From assembly GCA_016186995.1 (NCBI GenBank), contig JACPKQ010000003.1:1-64000 (forward strand): 64,000 bases of DNA, read 5' to 3'. The notes beneath the pieces were generated by a model. That model ran no database searches and had not been told where the DNA came from. It saw nothing but the letters and a program-made list of their open reading frames with translations. Shown one piece after another: positions 18,847 to 29,386 of the stretch; positions within the stretch are counted from its first letter, which is position 1; the number at the start of each line of letters is the position of its first letter. Position numbers and translations under genes: made by a program. The stretch is from Deltaproteobacteria bacterium. Lineage in GTDB: Bacteria; Bdellovibrionota; JACOXK01.

Positions 18847-19944
18847 ATGGGATTATCCTGTGGCATTGTAGGCTTACCCAACGTTGGTAAATCGACCATT
18901 TTTAATGCGCTGACTCAAAGTACAAATGCGCCCATGGCGAATTACCCTTTTTGTACCATTGACCCTAATGTAGGGATTGTTTCCATTCCCGATCCGAGGC
19001 TTCAAAAAATTGCTGCTATTTTTAAACCAGAAAAGGTGACCCCTAATATCCTTGAGGTTGTCGATATTGCTGGGCTCATTAAGGGTGCTAGCTCTGGGGA
19101 GGGTTTGGGAAATAAATTCTTAAGTCATATCAGGGAGGTACAAGCTATACTTCATGTTATACGTTGCTTTGAAGACCCTAACGTTATTCATGTGAGTGGC
19201 TCTGTGGATCCTTTGCGAGATATTGAGGTTATTAATACTGAATTAGCTTTGGCAGACCTTGAAACAGTTTCAAAGCGTTTGCAAAATGTAGAAAAAAAGG
19301 CAAAAAGCCAAGATAAAAAAATGATCAAAGAGCTTGAAGCCATAAAAAAAATTAAAGAAATTTTAGAAAAGGGCGAGCTTGTTCGAAAAGCACATCTTTC
19401 AGAAGATGAAAAAGTGATTGCTCAAGAACTTTGTCTTTTAACTTCAAAACCTGTTCTTTATGTAGCTAATGTTTCTGAAGAATTTCTTAATAAAGATTCT
19501 GAAGATTTTCTTATACTTAAAGAATATGCAGAAAAAGATCAGGCGGAGGTTTTGAAGATTAGCGGCAAAGTAGAGGCAGAACTTGCGAGTTTAACTCCAG
19601 AAGAACAAAATGAGTTTTTAAAAGATTTAGGAATTGAAGAGCCAGGATTGCACGTTCTTATTAGAAAGGCATTTAAACTTCTCAATTTAAGAACTTTTTT
19701 TACTGCTGGCCCTGAAGAGGTAAGGGCTTGGACAGTTCGAGGAGGTTTTAAAGCCCCTCAAGCAGCAGGTGTGATCCACTCTGATTTTGAAAGAGGGTTT
19801 ATTCGAGCTGAGGTTTATCATTACAATGATCTTCTTGCCCAAGGTTCTGAGGCTCAAGTCAAAAATAAAGGATTACTTCGTCTTGAAGGAAAAGAGTATG
19901 AAGTTCAGGATGGGGATATGATGTACTTTCGCTTTGCTACTTAA
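18847..19944 (+). CDS. ychF: Redox-regulated ATPase/GTPase YchF
   Basis: CGIVGLPNVGKSTIFNALT, FFTAGPEEVRAWTVRGG. Confidence 0.95.
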   Translation: MGLSCGIVGLPNVGKSTIFNALTQSTNAPMANYPFCTIDPNVGIVSIPDPRLQKIAAIFKPEKVTPNILEVVDIAGLIKGASSGEGLGNKFLSHIREVQAILHVIRCFEDPNVIHVSGSVDPLRDIEVINTELALADLETVSKRLQNVEKKAKSQDKKMIKELEAIKKIKEILEKGELVRKAHLSEDEKVIAQELCLLTSKPVLYVANVSEEFLNKDSEDFLILKEYAEKDQAEVLKISGKVEAELASLTPEEQNEFLKDLGIEEPGLHVLIRKAFKLLNLRTFFTAGPEEVRAWTVRGGFKAPQAAGVIHSDFERGFIRAEVYHYNDLLAQGSEAQVKNKGLLRLEGKEYEVQDGDMMYFRFAT

Positions 19945-20082
19945 TACACTGTAATTTTTATAATATTAAACGTTGTTCTTTTCAAAGTATTCTCAATTCT
20001 CAAGTAATAAGTTCTTTAAATAAATATAAAATTATTTTTTGAATGTGATGGTATGTATTTTGCTTAAGTAAGAAACGATTTT

Positions 20083-21393
20083 ATGAAGCGGTTTATCTTT
20101 CTTATTTTTGCAATTACTCTTTCACTTCAGTTAACAGCTTGCCATGATTATGTGAATACAGATTATCTTGATTCAGATTTTAATACTTATCTCTCAAATT
20201 TGAAAAGCGAGTGGATTCAGGGAAAATATTTTGATTCAAAAGAGAGGTATGTGAGTGGAGCCTTGTTAAAACTTCATATTCAAAAAATAAAAAAAACTAT
20301 TAATCATTTTCCAAATCTTGAAGGAAGAATAACTGCCAATCCACAGGAAACGGTTTTATGGATTCAAAAAAATAATCAGAAAATAATAGAATGGCATCAT
20401 GAAATTGCAGAAAGTGCCAAAGATGTTCGAAGTCTTATTTATGATATTTCTGAAAATGCTTATGAAAATAAGGGAAGTGAAAAAGGTGCTCGAGATTCAG
20501 TGCTTGTTTACTTTGGATTACACTATTATCGAGAGCTTCAGCAGAGTTTGGTTGAAATAGCTCTTCCAGTACTGCTTGTGTTAGGATCTGAAACTTTTCA
20601 GGGAGTTGAAAAAATTGAGCAATTTAAAAAGCTACTCTTGAACCGTTACTTTGAACAAGTGGGGCTTTCTTTTGTGATTCATGAAGATTTATTTAAAGTG
20701 GCACAAGAATTGAAGCTTTATCTTGAGAATTCTTTGATTCCTACTGATTTAAATGAAATTCTCTCAAATACATATAAAAAATTTGTTTATTCTAAAAAAG
20801 AGGATTCAGAAAGTTTATCTCAAACATTTTCACAGCTTTCAGAGAAAGACTTGATAGAAGTGAATCATACTATTCAAAAGTTCAAACAAGAATTTAGTAA
20901 GATAAGTCTTCTTTATCAGCCACAATCTGATCAAGCAGCTCTCCTAGAATTTTTTGGGATATTAGGTGGTATAGGCGTTCTTTCTTTATCTCAGTTGAAT
21001 CGGCGTACTTTTTTAGACTCGTTAGTTGTTTTAGGAAATTTGACTTGGGGGCTCGTCAACACTCTTGCAGGGGCTGGTATTATTTTAGCAACTGCTATAG
21101 CATCACCTTTTACAGATCGGATTGATTTTCCTACATTTCAATTAGCAAAAAATGGAAAACAAATTTATGTTGATGTGAGTGGAATGTATCTATTATCAGG
21201 AAAAATGAGTTTAGGGCTGTGGGAGTTAAGTAATGGGTATGGATGGTCTGCTGTGTCCGAGCATGAAGGCGGTCACGCTACACAATCAGCTGTTTTAGGC
21301 CCTTTATACATTCCCGTAGTTTTGGTTTCTTATGCCAGCGTTCAATCTCAGGGTGGTTTTGTTGAGGATTGGGCCGATATCTGGGCTTATTGA
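20083..21393 (+). CDS. Lipoprotein of unknown function with HExxH-like motif
   Basis: Lipobox LQLTAC; C-terminal SEHEGGHATQSAVLGPLYIP. Confidence 0.65.
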   Translation: MKRFIFLIFAITLSLQLTACHDYVNTDYLDSDFNTYLSNLKSEWIQGKYFDSKERYVSGALLKLHIQKIKKTINHFPNLEGRITANPQETVLWIQKNNQKIIEWHHEIAESAKDVRSLIYDISENAYENKGSEKGARDSVLVYFGLHYYRELQQSLVEIALPVLLVLGSETFQGVEKIEQFKKLLLNRYFEQVGLSFVIHEDLFKVAQELKLYLENSLIPTDLNEILSNTYKKFVYSKKEDSESLSQTFSQLSEKDLIEVNHTIQKFKQEFSKISLLYQPQSDQAALLEFFGILGGIGVLSLSQLNRRTFLDSLVVLGNLTWGLVNTLAGAGIILATAIASPFTDRIDFPTFQLAKNGKQIYVDVSGMYLLSGKMSLGLWELSNGYGWSAVSEHEGGHATQSAVLGPLYIPVVLVSYASVQSQGGFVEDWADIWAY

Positions 21394-21469
21394 ACACAAT
21401 CTATTTTAATACCGTATTGACATACGTCATTCTATATTTTTTACGGTTTGGGCTCAAGTTAATGTCTGA

Positions 21470-22642
21470 TTAATGGCGTTTATGTCGTCTCGATCTTCTT
21501 CGTTGGAAGCCTTGTCTAAAAGAATCAGATCTTTGTGGTTGTGGGAGAGTTGGGCCTTTAATTTTGTAGAGATCAGATATTTTTTTCCAAATATCATAAT
21601 CTTCTGGAACAAGAAGGCTTAAGGCTTCTCCGTGAGCTCCTGCACGAGCTGTTCTTCCAATACGATGAACATAATCTTCAGGAACTGCGGGAAGGTCATA
21701 ATTGATGACATGTCTAATGTGATCAATATCGAGTCCACGAGCTGCAAGATCTGTTGCTACAAGAATGCGATTTTTATTGTTTCGAAACTGTTCCATGGCT
21801 AGGTTGCGCTGTCCTTGGCTTAAACCCCCATGAATTCTTCCAACGGTATGTTTTTTGTCTTTCAAGAGTCGTGACAAACGATCGGTTCGGCGTTTAGTTC
21901 TTGTAAAAATGAGAATAGAGCCCTCTCTGGTACTGAGTTCATTGAGAAGGGTTTTATTTTTATCACTCTCGGTTGTTTGAATAGCAGATTGTCTGACTTC
22001 CATGACAGGTTTGTGAGCTTCCCCAACAGATACATGTACTGGATTTTTTAAATATTTTTGTGCTAAAGCTTCAATATGTTGTGGGAATGTGGCGGAGAAC
22101 AGAAGTGTTTGTCTTAGTTGTGGAAGATATTTAAAAATTTCTCTTAATTGAGGTTCAAACCCCATATCAAGCATTCTATCAGCTTCGTCTAACACCACTA
22201 TTTTAGTTGTAGTGACTTTTAGATTTTTTTTGTTGAGGTGGTCTATAATTCTACCAGGTGTTCCAACAATGATAGAGGGTTTTCTAGAAAGAGATTGGAT
22301 TTGTTTATACATTGAAGCTCCACCTACGATAAGGCTCAAAGAAAGCCTGGGGAATGGAGCTGTCATTTGTTTTAAAACATCTGCAATTTGGAAGGCTAGT
22401 TCACGTGTGGGGGCTAAAACAAGAGCTGACCCACCTGGTTCATTTCGGAGAAGATGAGAAATGAGTGGAACACAAAAAGCTACCGTTTTCCCCGTTCCTG
22501 TCTGAGCACACCCCAAGAGATCTCGTCCTTCAAGCAGTATAGGAATAGCTTTTGCTTGAATGGGTGTGGGGATAGAAAAACCCATCGACCCCAATACGTT
22601 ATGAAGTTTTACAGGTAGATCTATTTCTTTAAAGTTATTCAT
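21470..22642 (-). CDS. DEAD-box RNA helicase
   Basis: AQTGTGKT, PTRELAFQ, VLDEADRMLDMG, SATFP, HRIGRTARAG. Confidence 0.95.
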   Translation of the reverse strand: MNNFKEIDLPVKLHNVLGSMGFSIPTPIQAKAIPILLEGRDLLGCAQTGTGKTVAFCVPLISHLLRNEPGGSALVLAPTRELAFQIADVLKQMTAPFPRLSLSLIVGGASMYKQIQSLSRKPSIIVGTPGRIIDHLNKKNLKVTTTKIVVLDEADRMLDMGFEPQLREIFKYLPQLRQTLLFSATFPQHIEALAQKYLKNPVHVSVGEAHKPVMEVRQSAIQTTESDKNKTLLNELSTREGSILIFTRTKRRTDRLSRLLKDKKHTVGRIHGGLSQGQRNLAMEQFRNNKNRILVATDLAARGLDIDHIRHVINYDLPAVPEDYVHRIGRTARAGAHGEALSLLVPEDYDIWKKISDLYKIKGPTLPQPQRSDSFRQGFQRRRSRRHKRH

Positions 22643-22702
22643 AATACTTCACTATTTTCATTAGAGAAGGAGGAGGAAATTACTTGTATAACACAGTTAT
22701 AC

Positions 22703-23335
22703 TTAAAACAATACTTGTTTCATCATAAGGTGTTCAGAGATAAGCCCTGCTACACGCTCAAAATCCTCGCGGCTATTAACGACATCGATGTTTTCAGTAT
22801 CGATCACAAGAAGAGGGCCTTTTTTATAGTGTTCTGCCCAGTTTTCATAGTGTTCATTAAGTTGTTCTAAATACTCTTTTGGAATGTTTAATTCATAGCT
22901 ACGCCCACGCGTTTGAATTCTTTTTTGAAGAACAGGGACCGAAGCTCTTAAATAAACAAGAAGATCAGGTGGTTTAAGATAGCTCGTCATAATGGAGAAA
23001 AGTTCTTTGTAGTTTTGATAATCTCTTTCTTCAAATTGACCTTTCAAATAAAGATTTTTTGCAAAAATTTCAACATCTTCATAAATGCTTCTATCTTGAA
23101 TGACGGTTGTGTTTTGGCTGATCATTTCTTTATGATGTTTAAAACGTTTTGAAAGAAAAAATACCTGAAGATGAAAAGCCCATCTTCTCATTTCTCCGTA
23201 AAAATCAGAAAGATATGGGTTTGTATCTACAACTTCAAAGTAAGGTTTCCAACCAAATTTTTCTGAAAGAAGGGTTGTAATAGTTGATTTTCCAATACCA
23301 ATGTTACCAGCAATAGAGACCATTCTGTTTTTCAT
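22703..23335 (-). CDS. Deoxynucleoside kinase family
   Basis: GNIGIGKSTITT P-loop; DRSIYEDVEIFAKN; YLRASVPVLQKRIQTRGRSYE. Confidence 0.85.
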   Translation of the reverse strand: MKNRMVSIAGNIGIGKSTITTLLSEKFGWKPYFEVVDTNPYLSDFYGEMRRWAFHLQVFFLSKRFKHHKEMISQNTTVIQDRSIYEDVEIFAKNLYLKGQFEERDYQNYKELFSIMTSYLKPPDLLVYLRASVPVLQKRIQTRGRSYELNIPKEYLEQLNEHYENWAEHYKKGPLLVIDTENIDVVNSREDFERVAGLISEHLMMKQVLF

Positions 23336-24039
23336 GCTTGCACCTCTTTGGGATAAGTATTTTTTGGAGACCAGCCTAACTTTTCTTCTATTTTATTTTT
23401 AATGGCTAAATAATCATTTCTATGGGCCACAAAATCACGTTTTGAGATATCAATGACAAGTAGATTGCTTCCTTTGTATGTTTCAAAAAAAGCATCATAT
23501 TGACGGCACAGTGTTGCAATGTATTTGTGATCCATATTTCTCTCAAAAGGGCGGTCTCTGTGTGCAATTCTTTTCATGAGATTTTCAGGCGTGTTTCTTA
23601 AGTAAACGACAAGATCAGGACTTAGGATTTTAGAATGAATACCATAAAAAACGAGAGAAAAAGTCCTAAAATCGTCAGCATTTAAGGTGATTTGAGCAAA
23701 AATTTTATTTTTATCGAAGAGATAATCACTAATAACCATGTCTTTAGAATCTTTTCTGTAATGCTCAAGTTCTCTTTGTTGGCGAAATCTGGAAAGAAGA
23801 AAATAAATCTCAGTATCAAAGGCGTATTTGCTTTTATTTTTATAAAAATCGCTTAAGAAGGGATTGTCTTCAACAATTTCGTAGTAGTCGCGAGCATTGT
23901 AATTTTGGGCGAGACTGCGAGTCAGTGTTGTTTTCCCTACTCCAATCACACCTTCGACAACGATATACCTCACAGTGGCCTCCATAGATCCCATCGGCTC
24001 GGTCCCGGGATTCGTCAATTTGAATCTGGCGTTACCCAA
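23332..24039 (-). CDS. Deoxynucleoside kinase family (second paralogue)
   Basis: VEGVIGVGKTTLTRSLA; YLRNTPENLMKRIAHRDRPFE; start probably at internal MEATVRYIVVEG. Confidence 0.83.
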   Translation of the reverse strand: MGNARFKLTNPGTEPMGSMEATVRYIVVEGVIGVGKTTLTRSLAQNYNARDYYEIVEDNPFLSDFYKNKSKYAFDTEIYFLLSRFRQQRELEHYRKDSKDMVISDYLFDKNKIFAQITLNADDFRTFSLVFYGIHSKILSPDLVVYLRNTPENLMKRIAHRDRPFERNMDHKYIATLCRQYDAFFETYKGSNLLVIDISKRDFVAHRNDYLAIKNKIEEKLGWSPKNTYPKEVQA

Positions 24040-24153
24040 ATTTACTTCATCTTAAGAAGTATTCTTTTATTGGCAAGGAAAAATATTAGAAATGAATTTT
24101 CTTTGGGCAAAAAATGAAAAAAAGTTGAATTTTAGAGATCTCTCATATTTTCA

Positions 24154-25581
24154 TTAACCTTTGATACAGCCGAGAGGTTTTATTTTGGCAACTTTAAGTG
24201 TAATACCCTCTTCATCCATGGAGTTCACTACGTCTGAAACGTCCTTATAAGCAAAAGGCATTTCTTCTGCCATTGTGCGTCTTCCTTGTGACATAACAAA
24301 AACACCTTGTTCTTCCATTTCTTTGTGAAGATCATGTTTCTGAAATTTTTTTCTTGATTGAGTTCGTGAAAGTTCGCGTCCTGCTCCATGACACGAGCTT
24401 CCAAAGGTTTCTTGCATTGCTTTGTGAGTGCCAACAAGAATAAAAGAATATCGCCCCATATCTCCAGGTACTAAAACAGGCTGACCAATCTCTTGGTAAG
24501 GTTTTGGGGTTTTAGGATGGTGAGGAGCAAAAGCACGTGTAGCTCCTTTTCTGTGAACGCAGAGTTTTTTAAGCTTTCCATCAATTTCATATTCTTCAAA
24601 CTTTGCAATGTTGTGGCATACATCAAAAATAAGATGCATTTCATCGTAGGGAATAGAAAAAATCTTTTCTATGACTTCACGGGTTCGGTGCATCATGAGT
24701 TGCCTATTAGCCCAAGCATAATTAGCTGAAGCACTCATAGCACCCAAGTAGGCTTGTGCCTCAGGTGAAGAAAGTGGTGCACAGGCTAATTGTTTGTCAG
24801 GGATGTTGATTTTGTATTTGTGAAGGGCCTTTTGCATGACACGAAGATAATCGGTACAGGTTTGGTGACCAAACCCTCGAGACCCGCTGTGGATCATCAC
24901 AGTGACTTGCCCTAGGAAAAGCCCCAAAACCTCTGCTTCTTTTTCACGATAAATTTCGGTAATGTTACCCACTTCTAAAAAGTGGTTACCAGAGCCTAAG
25001 GTTCCTAATTGCGATTTTCCTCGTTCGTAAGCCCTCTCACTTATGTGAGAGGGGTCTGCCATTGGAAGACAACCATTTTCTTCGATGAACTCTATGTCTT
25101 CCTTTTTTCCAAACCCTTGCTTAATAGTCCAACGTGCGCCTTCTTCTGCAATACGAGACAGTTCTTTGTGTGTCAGTTTATAGGATTGCTCTCTTCCTAC
25201 TCCACAAGGAATATTTTGAAAAAGAAGTGTGACCAGCTCTTTTATTTTTGACTGTACATCTTTTTTGTGAAGTGGAGTTGTCATCAATCGCACACCACAG
25301 TTGATATCAAAACCGATACCACCGGGTGAAATAACTCCTTCATGAAGGTCCATCGCTGCAACACCACCAATAGGGAAGCCATATCCCCAATGAATATCTG
25401 GCATAGCTAAAGAATATTTTTGAATACCTGGAAGATGTGCCACATTGATAACTTGTTCTATGCACTTGTCATTTTTGATATGCTGCATCAGTTTTTCACT
25501 GGCATAGATGCGACCAGGAACTCTCATATCCCCATGCTTTGGAATTTCCCAAACACATTTAGAAATTTTTTTGATTTTCAT
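24154..25581 (-). CDS. rtcB: RtcB RNA ligase
   Basis: GFDINCGVRLM, LGSGNHFLEVG, HSGSRGFGHQ, GSSCHGAGRELSR. Confidence 0.96.
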   Translation of the reverse strand: MKIKKISKCVWEIPKHGDMRVPGRIYASEKLMQHIKNDKCIEQVINVAHLPGIQKYSLAMPDIHWGYGFPIGGVAAMDLHEGVISPGGIGFDINCGVRLMTTPLHKKDVQSKIKELVTLLFQNIPCGVGREQSYKLTHKELSRIAEEGARWTIKQGFGKKEDIEFIEENGCLPMADPSHISERAYERGKSQLGTLGSGNHFLEVGNITEIYREKEAEVLGLFLGQVTVMIHSGSRGFGHQTCTDYLRVMQKALHKYKINIPDKQLACAPLSSPEAQAYLGAMSASANYAWANRQLMMHRTREVIEKIFSIPYDEMHLIFDVCHNIAKFEEYEIDGKLKKLCVHRKGATRAFAPHHPKTPKPYQEIGQPVLVPGDMGRYSFILVGTHKAMQETFGSSCHGAGRELSRTQSRKKFQKHDLHKEMEEQGVFVMSQGRRTMAEEMPFAYKDVSDVVNSMDEEGITLKVAKIKPLGCIKG

Positions 25582-25991
25582 ATGTCAAAGATAATGTTTG
25601 TCTGAAAGTTATTTTTAATTTTTTTTATTTCAAGTTCATGATAGGTCACTGCTTTAATGTCATTATGAATGGTATGAAGTTTTGGATTGTAGGCTACAAA
25701 CCCAACTTGGCATCTTAGGTGAGTAGGAGAGAGTTGTAAAACTCTAAAGTTTAAAGGAATTTTTCTGTCACTTTCAAAAATGTAAACAAGCTCTGAAAGC
25801 CATGAAACAAGAAGATCTTCATAATCTTCTCCTTCAACTTGAATAATGAGATCTTCAGTTGAGCTCCATTTTTGATGGTTTATTATAAGATAAAGATAAG
25901 CTTTGGCTGCTTCTTCAAAAAGCTTGGGGCGAGATGTGGCTTTAATCTGAACAGCCAAGTCTGCTGTATGTTCCATAATTTTAAAAACCAT
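25578..25991 (-). CDS. Archease
   Basis: MEHTADLAVQIKA...LVSWLSELVYIFESD; overlaps rtcB start. Confidence 0.92.
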   Translation of the reverse strand: MVFKIMEHTADLAVQIKATSRPKLFEEAAKAYLYLIINHQKWSSTEDLIIQVEGEDYEDLLVSWLSELVYIFESDRKIPLNFRVLQLSPTHLRCQVGFVAYNPKLHTIHNDIKAVTYHELEIKKIKNNFQTNIIFDI

Positions 25992-26015
25992 AGTCTCATG
26001 ATAGCATAAAATAAG

Positions 26016-27035
26016 GTGAAAGAAGCTAGTTTCTACCGAAAGCTAAGGTCTAAAAAAGTTCTTTGTGAGTTATGCCCTCACCTTTGTGAAATTGAAAATA
26101 AAAAGCTTGGTTTCTGTGAGGTTCGAGAGAATCAAGAGGGGGTTCTTTATTCTCTTAATTATGGAAGGCTTAAAAGAACCAAAGTGTTGAGAATTGAAGA
26201 GCTTCATCTTTTTCACTTTCTACCAGGAAGTAAGACGTTAGCAATCACAACAGTAGGATGTAATTTTAGGTGCGATTATTGTAATGTATCTGATATTGCC
26301 ATTGAAAAAATAAAACCTATCTTAGGAAGGACTCTGCATCCAAAAGATGTTGTGAAATTAGCACAGCATAATAAGTGTGACAGTATTACGTATGATTTTA
26401 CAGAGCCCACTATTTATTATGAATATGTTTATGAGATAGCAGAAGAAGCCCACAGGGTAGGTTTTAAAAATATTTTTGCAACCAATGGTTATATACAAGA
26501 AGAACCCCTTCAAAAAATTTTACCCCTTCTCGATGCGGTTGTTTTTTATCTTAAAGGTTTTAATGAAGAAAATTACAATTTTATTATGCGAGGTCATTTA
26601 GAACCTGTTCTTTTTTCTTTAAAAATAATTGCGGAATCGGATGTGTGGCTAGAGGTTAAAACGTCCTTTATTCCAAAATTGAATACAGATTTTCAAGAAG
26701 TTCAAAAGATCATTCTTTTTTTGAGAAGCCTGAGACCAGATATTCCTTGGCATATCCATAAAACAGACCCTCAATATAAGATGAAAGGTCGAGGCCCTAT
26801 GTTAAGAAAAGATTTAAAGCATATTTATGAATGTGCCCTAAAATTAGGTCTTTCTTATCCTTATGTTGCTAATATTGCACATAGTAAGTTTCAAAACACT
26901 CAGTGCCCTTACTGTGGAAGCATTGTGATTTATCGTGTCCACTATCAATTTAAAAAGAGCTATTTAAAAGATGGGTGTTGTCATACCTGTGGACATGTTA
27001 TCCCAGGAGTTTTTCAAAACCCCGCTAGTACTTAA
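26016..27035 (+). CDS. Radical SAM protein, AmmeMemoRadiSam-system-like
   Basis: GTG start; CNFRCDYCN cluster motif, CELCPHLCEI N-terminus, extra Cys pairs at C-terminus. Confidence 0.82.
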   Translation: MKEASFYRKLRSKKVLCELCPHLCEIENKKLGFCEVRENQEGVLYSLNYGRLKRTKVLRIEELHLFHFLPGSKTLAITTVGCNFRCDYCNVSDIAIEKIKPILGRTLHPKDVVKLAQHNKCDSITYDFTEPTIYYEYVYEIAEEAHRVGFKNIFATNGYIQEEPLQKILPLLDAVVFYLKGFNEENYNFIMRGHLEPVLFSLKIIAESDVWLEVKTSFIPKLNTDFQEVQKIILFLRSLRPDIPWHIHKTDPQYKMKGRGPMLRKDLKHIYECALKLGLSYPYVANIAHSKFQNTQCPYCGSIVIYRVHYQFKKSYLKDGCCHTCGHVIPGVFQNPAST

Positions 27036-28287
27036 TATAAGAAATACCTTCAATGGGGGTAATTTGAGAAGCTCGCTTAGAAGGTAAATAAGAAGAAAAA
27101 AACGAGATAAAAAGAGCAACGCACCCAATAAGAATATAATAAGTATAGTTAATATCAACAGGAATGCTTGTTTGATAATAAATATCAGGCAGCTCAAAAG
27201 GTTTAAGATATTTAATAACCAAACATACTATACTTCCGAGTAGTAGCCCCACAAGAGTGCCTGAAACACCAATTAAAAGGCCCTGTATTTGAAATATTCT
27301 TTGTACAGATTTTTTAGGAAGGCCTAAGGCCTGAAGAATAGATATTTGTTTTTGTTTATGGGCGACCAACATGAACAAAGTTGCAATCATGCTAAAAGAG
27401 GCAATGATAAGTACAAAGCACAGGATGAAAAACATAGCTATTTTTTCAAGCCGGAATGCATAAAAAAGATTTTCATGCATGATTTGCCAATCTTCTATTT
27501 TAAAATCGTTACTAAAAAAAGGTTTTAAGAGGATCATTGTATTTTCTGTTCTCAGTGGATTTTCAATTTGTATTTCATATCCATGAATCATTTTTGAATT
27601 TTCTAAAAATTTTTGACCCTCTTGCAAATGAATATAGGAATATTCAGAATCCACTTCAAAAATGCCTGTTTCAACAACACCCGTTACTTTAAATTTTTTT
27701 GTTTTAGGTATTGCTCCCAGTGGGCCCATAGAGGAAAAAGGTGAAACAATATTAATTTCTTCGCCTTCAAAAATTCTTAAACGTTTAGCTAACTCACTTC
27801 CTAAAAAAAGTGAGGGTTGTTCATTGTGGGGTTCGAGATCTGTGAGGGTTATTTTCTTTTTATCTTTTAAAGATAAGGGTTTTAATTTATTTGAAAAGGG
27901 AATGACAGTATCAATTGTATTTGGATCAATCGCCTTAAGTTGCGTTCCAAGGGTTGCATACGTTGTTGAAATCATCATTTCAGAAGAAACAAAAGAAGAG
28001 ATACCTTTAATGTGAGGTAGTACTTTTATTTTTTGGAAGATGTCATTGTTAGGAAGGAAGCCTTCATGATTTTTTTTTTGAATAACAATGTGTGAGTGGC
28101 TATTAATGAGCTTCTGGGTGAGATCTTTTGTAAAGCCACTCATGATAGAAAGAACAATCAGTAAAGCAGCCACACCAATACCCACACCCAAAAGAGAAAT
28201 AATGGTAAGAAAAGAAAGGGTTCCTTTGTGCTTTTGAGAAAGTAAAAAGCGTAAGCTCAAGAACCATTCTGAATTGTGAAATATCAT
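27025..28287 (-). CDS. Lipoprotein-releasing ABC transporter permease (LolC/LolE type)
   Basis: N-terminal RFLLSQKHKGTLSFLTIISLLGVGIGVAALLIVLSIMSGF; C-terminal FtsX-like TM segments. Confidence 0.88.
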   Translation of the reverse strand: MIFHNSEWFLSLRFLLSQKHKGTLSFLTIISLLGVGIGVAALLIVLSIMSGFTKDLTQKLINSHSHIVIQKKNHEGFLPNNDIFQKIKVLPHIKGISSFVSSEMMISTTYATLGTQLKAIDPNTIDTVIPFSNKLKPLSLKDKKKITLTDLEPHNEQPSLFLGSELAKRLRIFEGEEINIVSPFSSMGPLGAIPKTKKFKVTGVVETGIFEVDSEYSYIHLQEGQKFLENSKMIHGYEIQIENPLRTENTMILLKPFFSNDFKIEDWQIMHENLFYAFRLEKIAMFFILCFVLIIASFSMIATLFMLVAHKQKQISILQALGLPKKSVQRIFQIQGLLIGVSGTLVGLLLGSIVCLVIKYLKPFELPDIYYQTSIPVDINYTYYILIGCVALFISFFSSYLPSKRASQITPIEGISYIKY

Positions 28288-28302
28288 GAGACAAGAAGTA
28301 TA

Positions 28303-29148
28303 TTAGAAACGCTCAAGAACGTAAAGCACAGGATTGATTTCATAAATATCAAAATGGGTGAGCTCATCTGTTTCAATATAGTTTTCTCGTGGTAATGGGC
28401 TCGTCAATATATTGAAAAATGACTTAAGCTCCCTGGGAAGAATATCTTTTTTAGGTTTTTTAATGATAAGGCGTCGTTTATCTTTTTGAAAAGAGTTTTT
28501 ATCTACAAGAAGTAATAAGCTTTCCTCTGAAACACTAGGTACAGAGGTCGAATGTAATTCACCGAGATATTCTTCTCCACCATCAATATAAACATGATAG
28601 GTCACTGTACGAGGAAAAAAGCTTTCAACTGTAAAAATAAGCTCCTCATCTGTAATATCAGGATCTACTTTATATTCTTGTCTAAATTGGCGTACTTCTT
28701 GTAAAAAATTTCTAGCAAAATCTCTTGTTTCAAAAGTAAAGATATAGAAATCAACGTTTTCAAGTATGGATTTGGACTGATTTGAAAAGTGCTCTGGTAG
28801 GTTTTCTGTTGTGGGATTGGGATCAAGAAGATCACTATTTTCAAAATCATGCGATAGAGGCTGTAAAAAAGGAGATTGAGAGGTTGGAATACGTGGAGCT
28901 AATTCAATATCTTTGATCTCTTCTGGTTTTGCTAAAGATTGTGTCTTTTCTTCAATTTTCTCTTCCTGAGTTTTTTGAATCACTTTTTCTGCTTGGGCTC
29001 TTTTTGTTAAGGTGGGCTTCCCGCTTACGGATTCAAACTTTTGTTCTTGATTTTGAGTTGAATAAAGTCCCGCATGGCTTCCTAAAGAATAGGATAGCCA
29101 CACAAGAAAAAGAGACAGCAAACTCACTTGAACAACCACTTTTTTCAC
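28303..29148 (-). CDS. Membrane-anchored periplasmic protein of unknown function
   Basis: N-terminal TM segment, acidic/polar linker; no family recognised. Confidence 0.55.
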   Translation of the reverse strand: MKKVVVQVSLLSLFLVWLSYSLGSHAGLYSTQNQEQKFESVSGKPTLTKRAQAEKVIQKTQEEKIEEKTQSLAKPEEIKDIELAPRIPTSQSPFLQPLSHDFENSDLLDPNPTTENLPEHFSNQSKSILENVDFYIFTFETRDFARNFLQEVRQFRQEYKVDPDITDEELIFTVESFFPRTVTYHVYIDGGEEYLGELHSTSVPSVSEESLLLLVDKNSFQKDKRRLIIKKPKKDILPRELKSFFNILTSPLPRENYIETDELTHFDIYEINPVLYVLERF

Positions 29149-29386
29149 AGGAACTCCGTTTATTTCCTTATATTACAAATGGAATGCCAAATCTAACCCA
29201 TTGATATAAGACATCTTTTTTAAAAATAGGGTGACAAAAAGGGTGTGAAAAGTGAACAGGATGTGAGGCGAGGAATCAAAGAAGGGCTTTAAGCTTTTGA
29301 AATTAAAGGAAAGTTTTATTGTTTAGAGCTTAAACAGTTGTTTTGACTTATTTTTTTTCTATTTCTATCCGATAAGTATGTGAGCT

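Noticed and set aside
25020-25060. CCTCTCACTTATGTGAGAGG hairpin inside rtcB
   Set aside because: Protein context (DPSHISERAYERGKSQLG) is normal for RtcB, so the hairpin is likely incidental
27025-28287. Complete LolCDE operon
   Set aside because: Only the permease is present; no adjacent LolD ATPase
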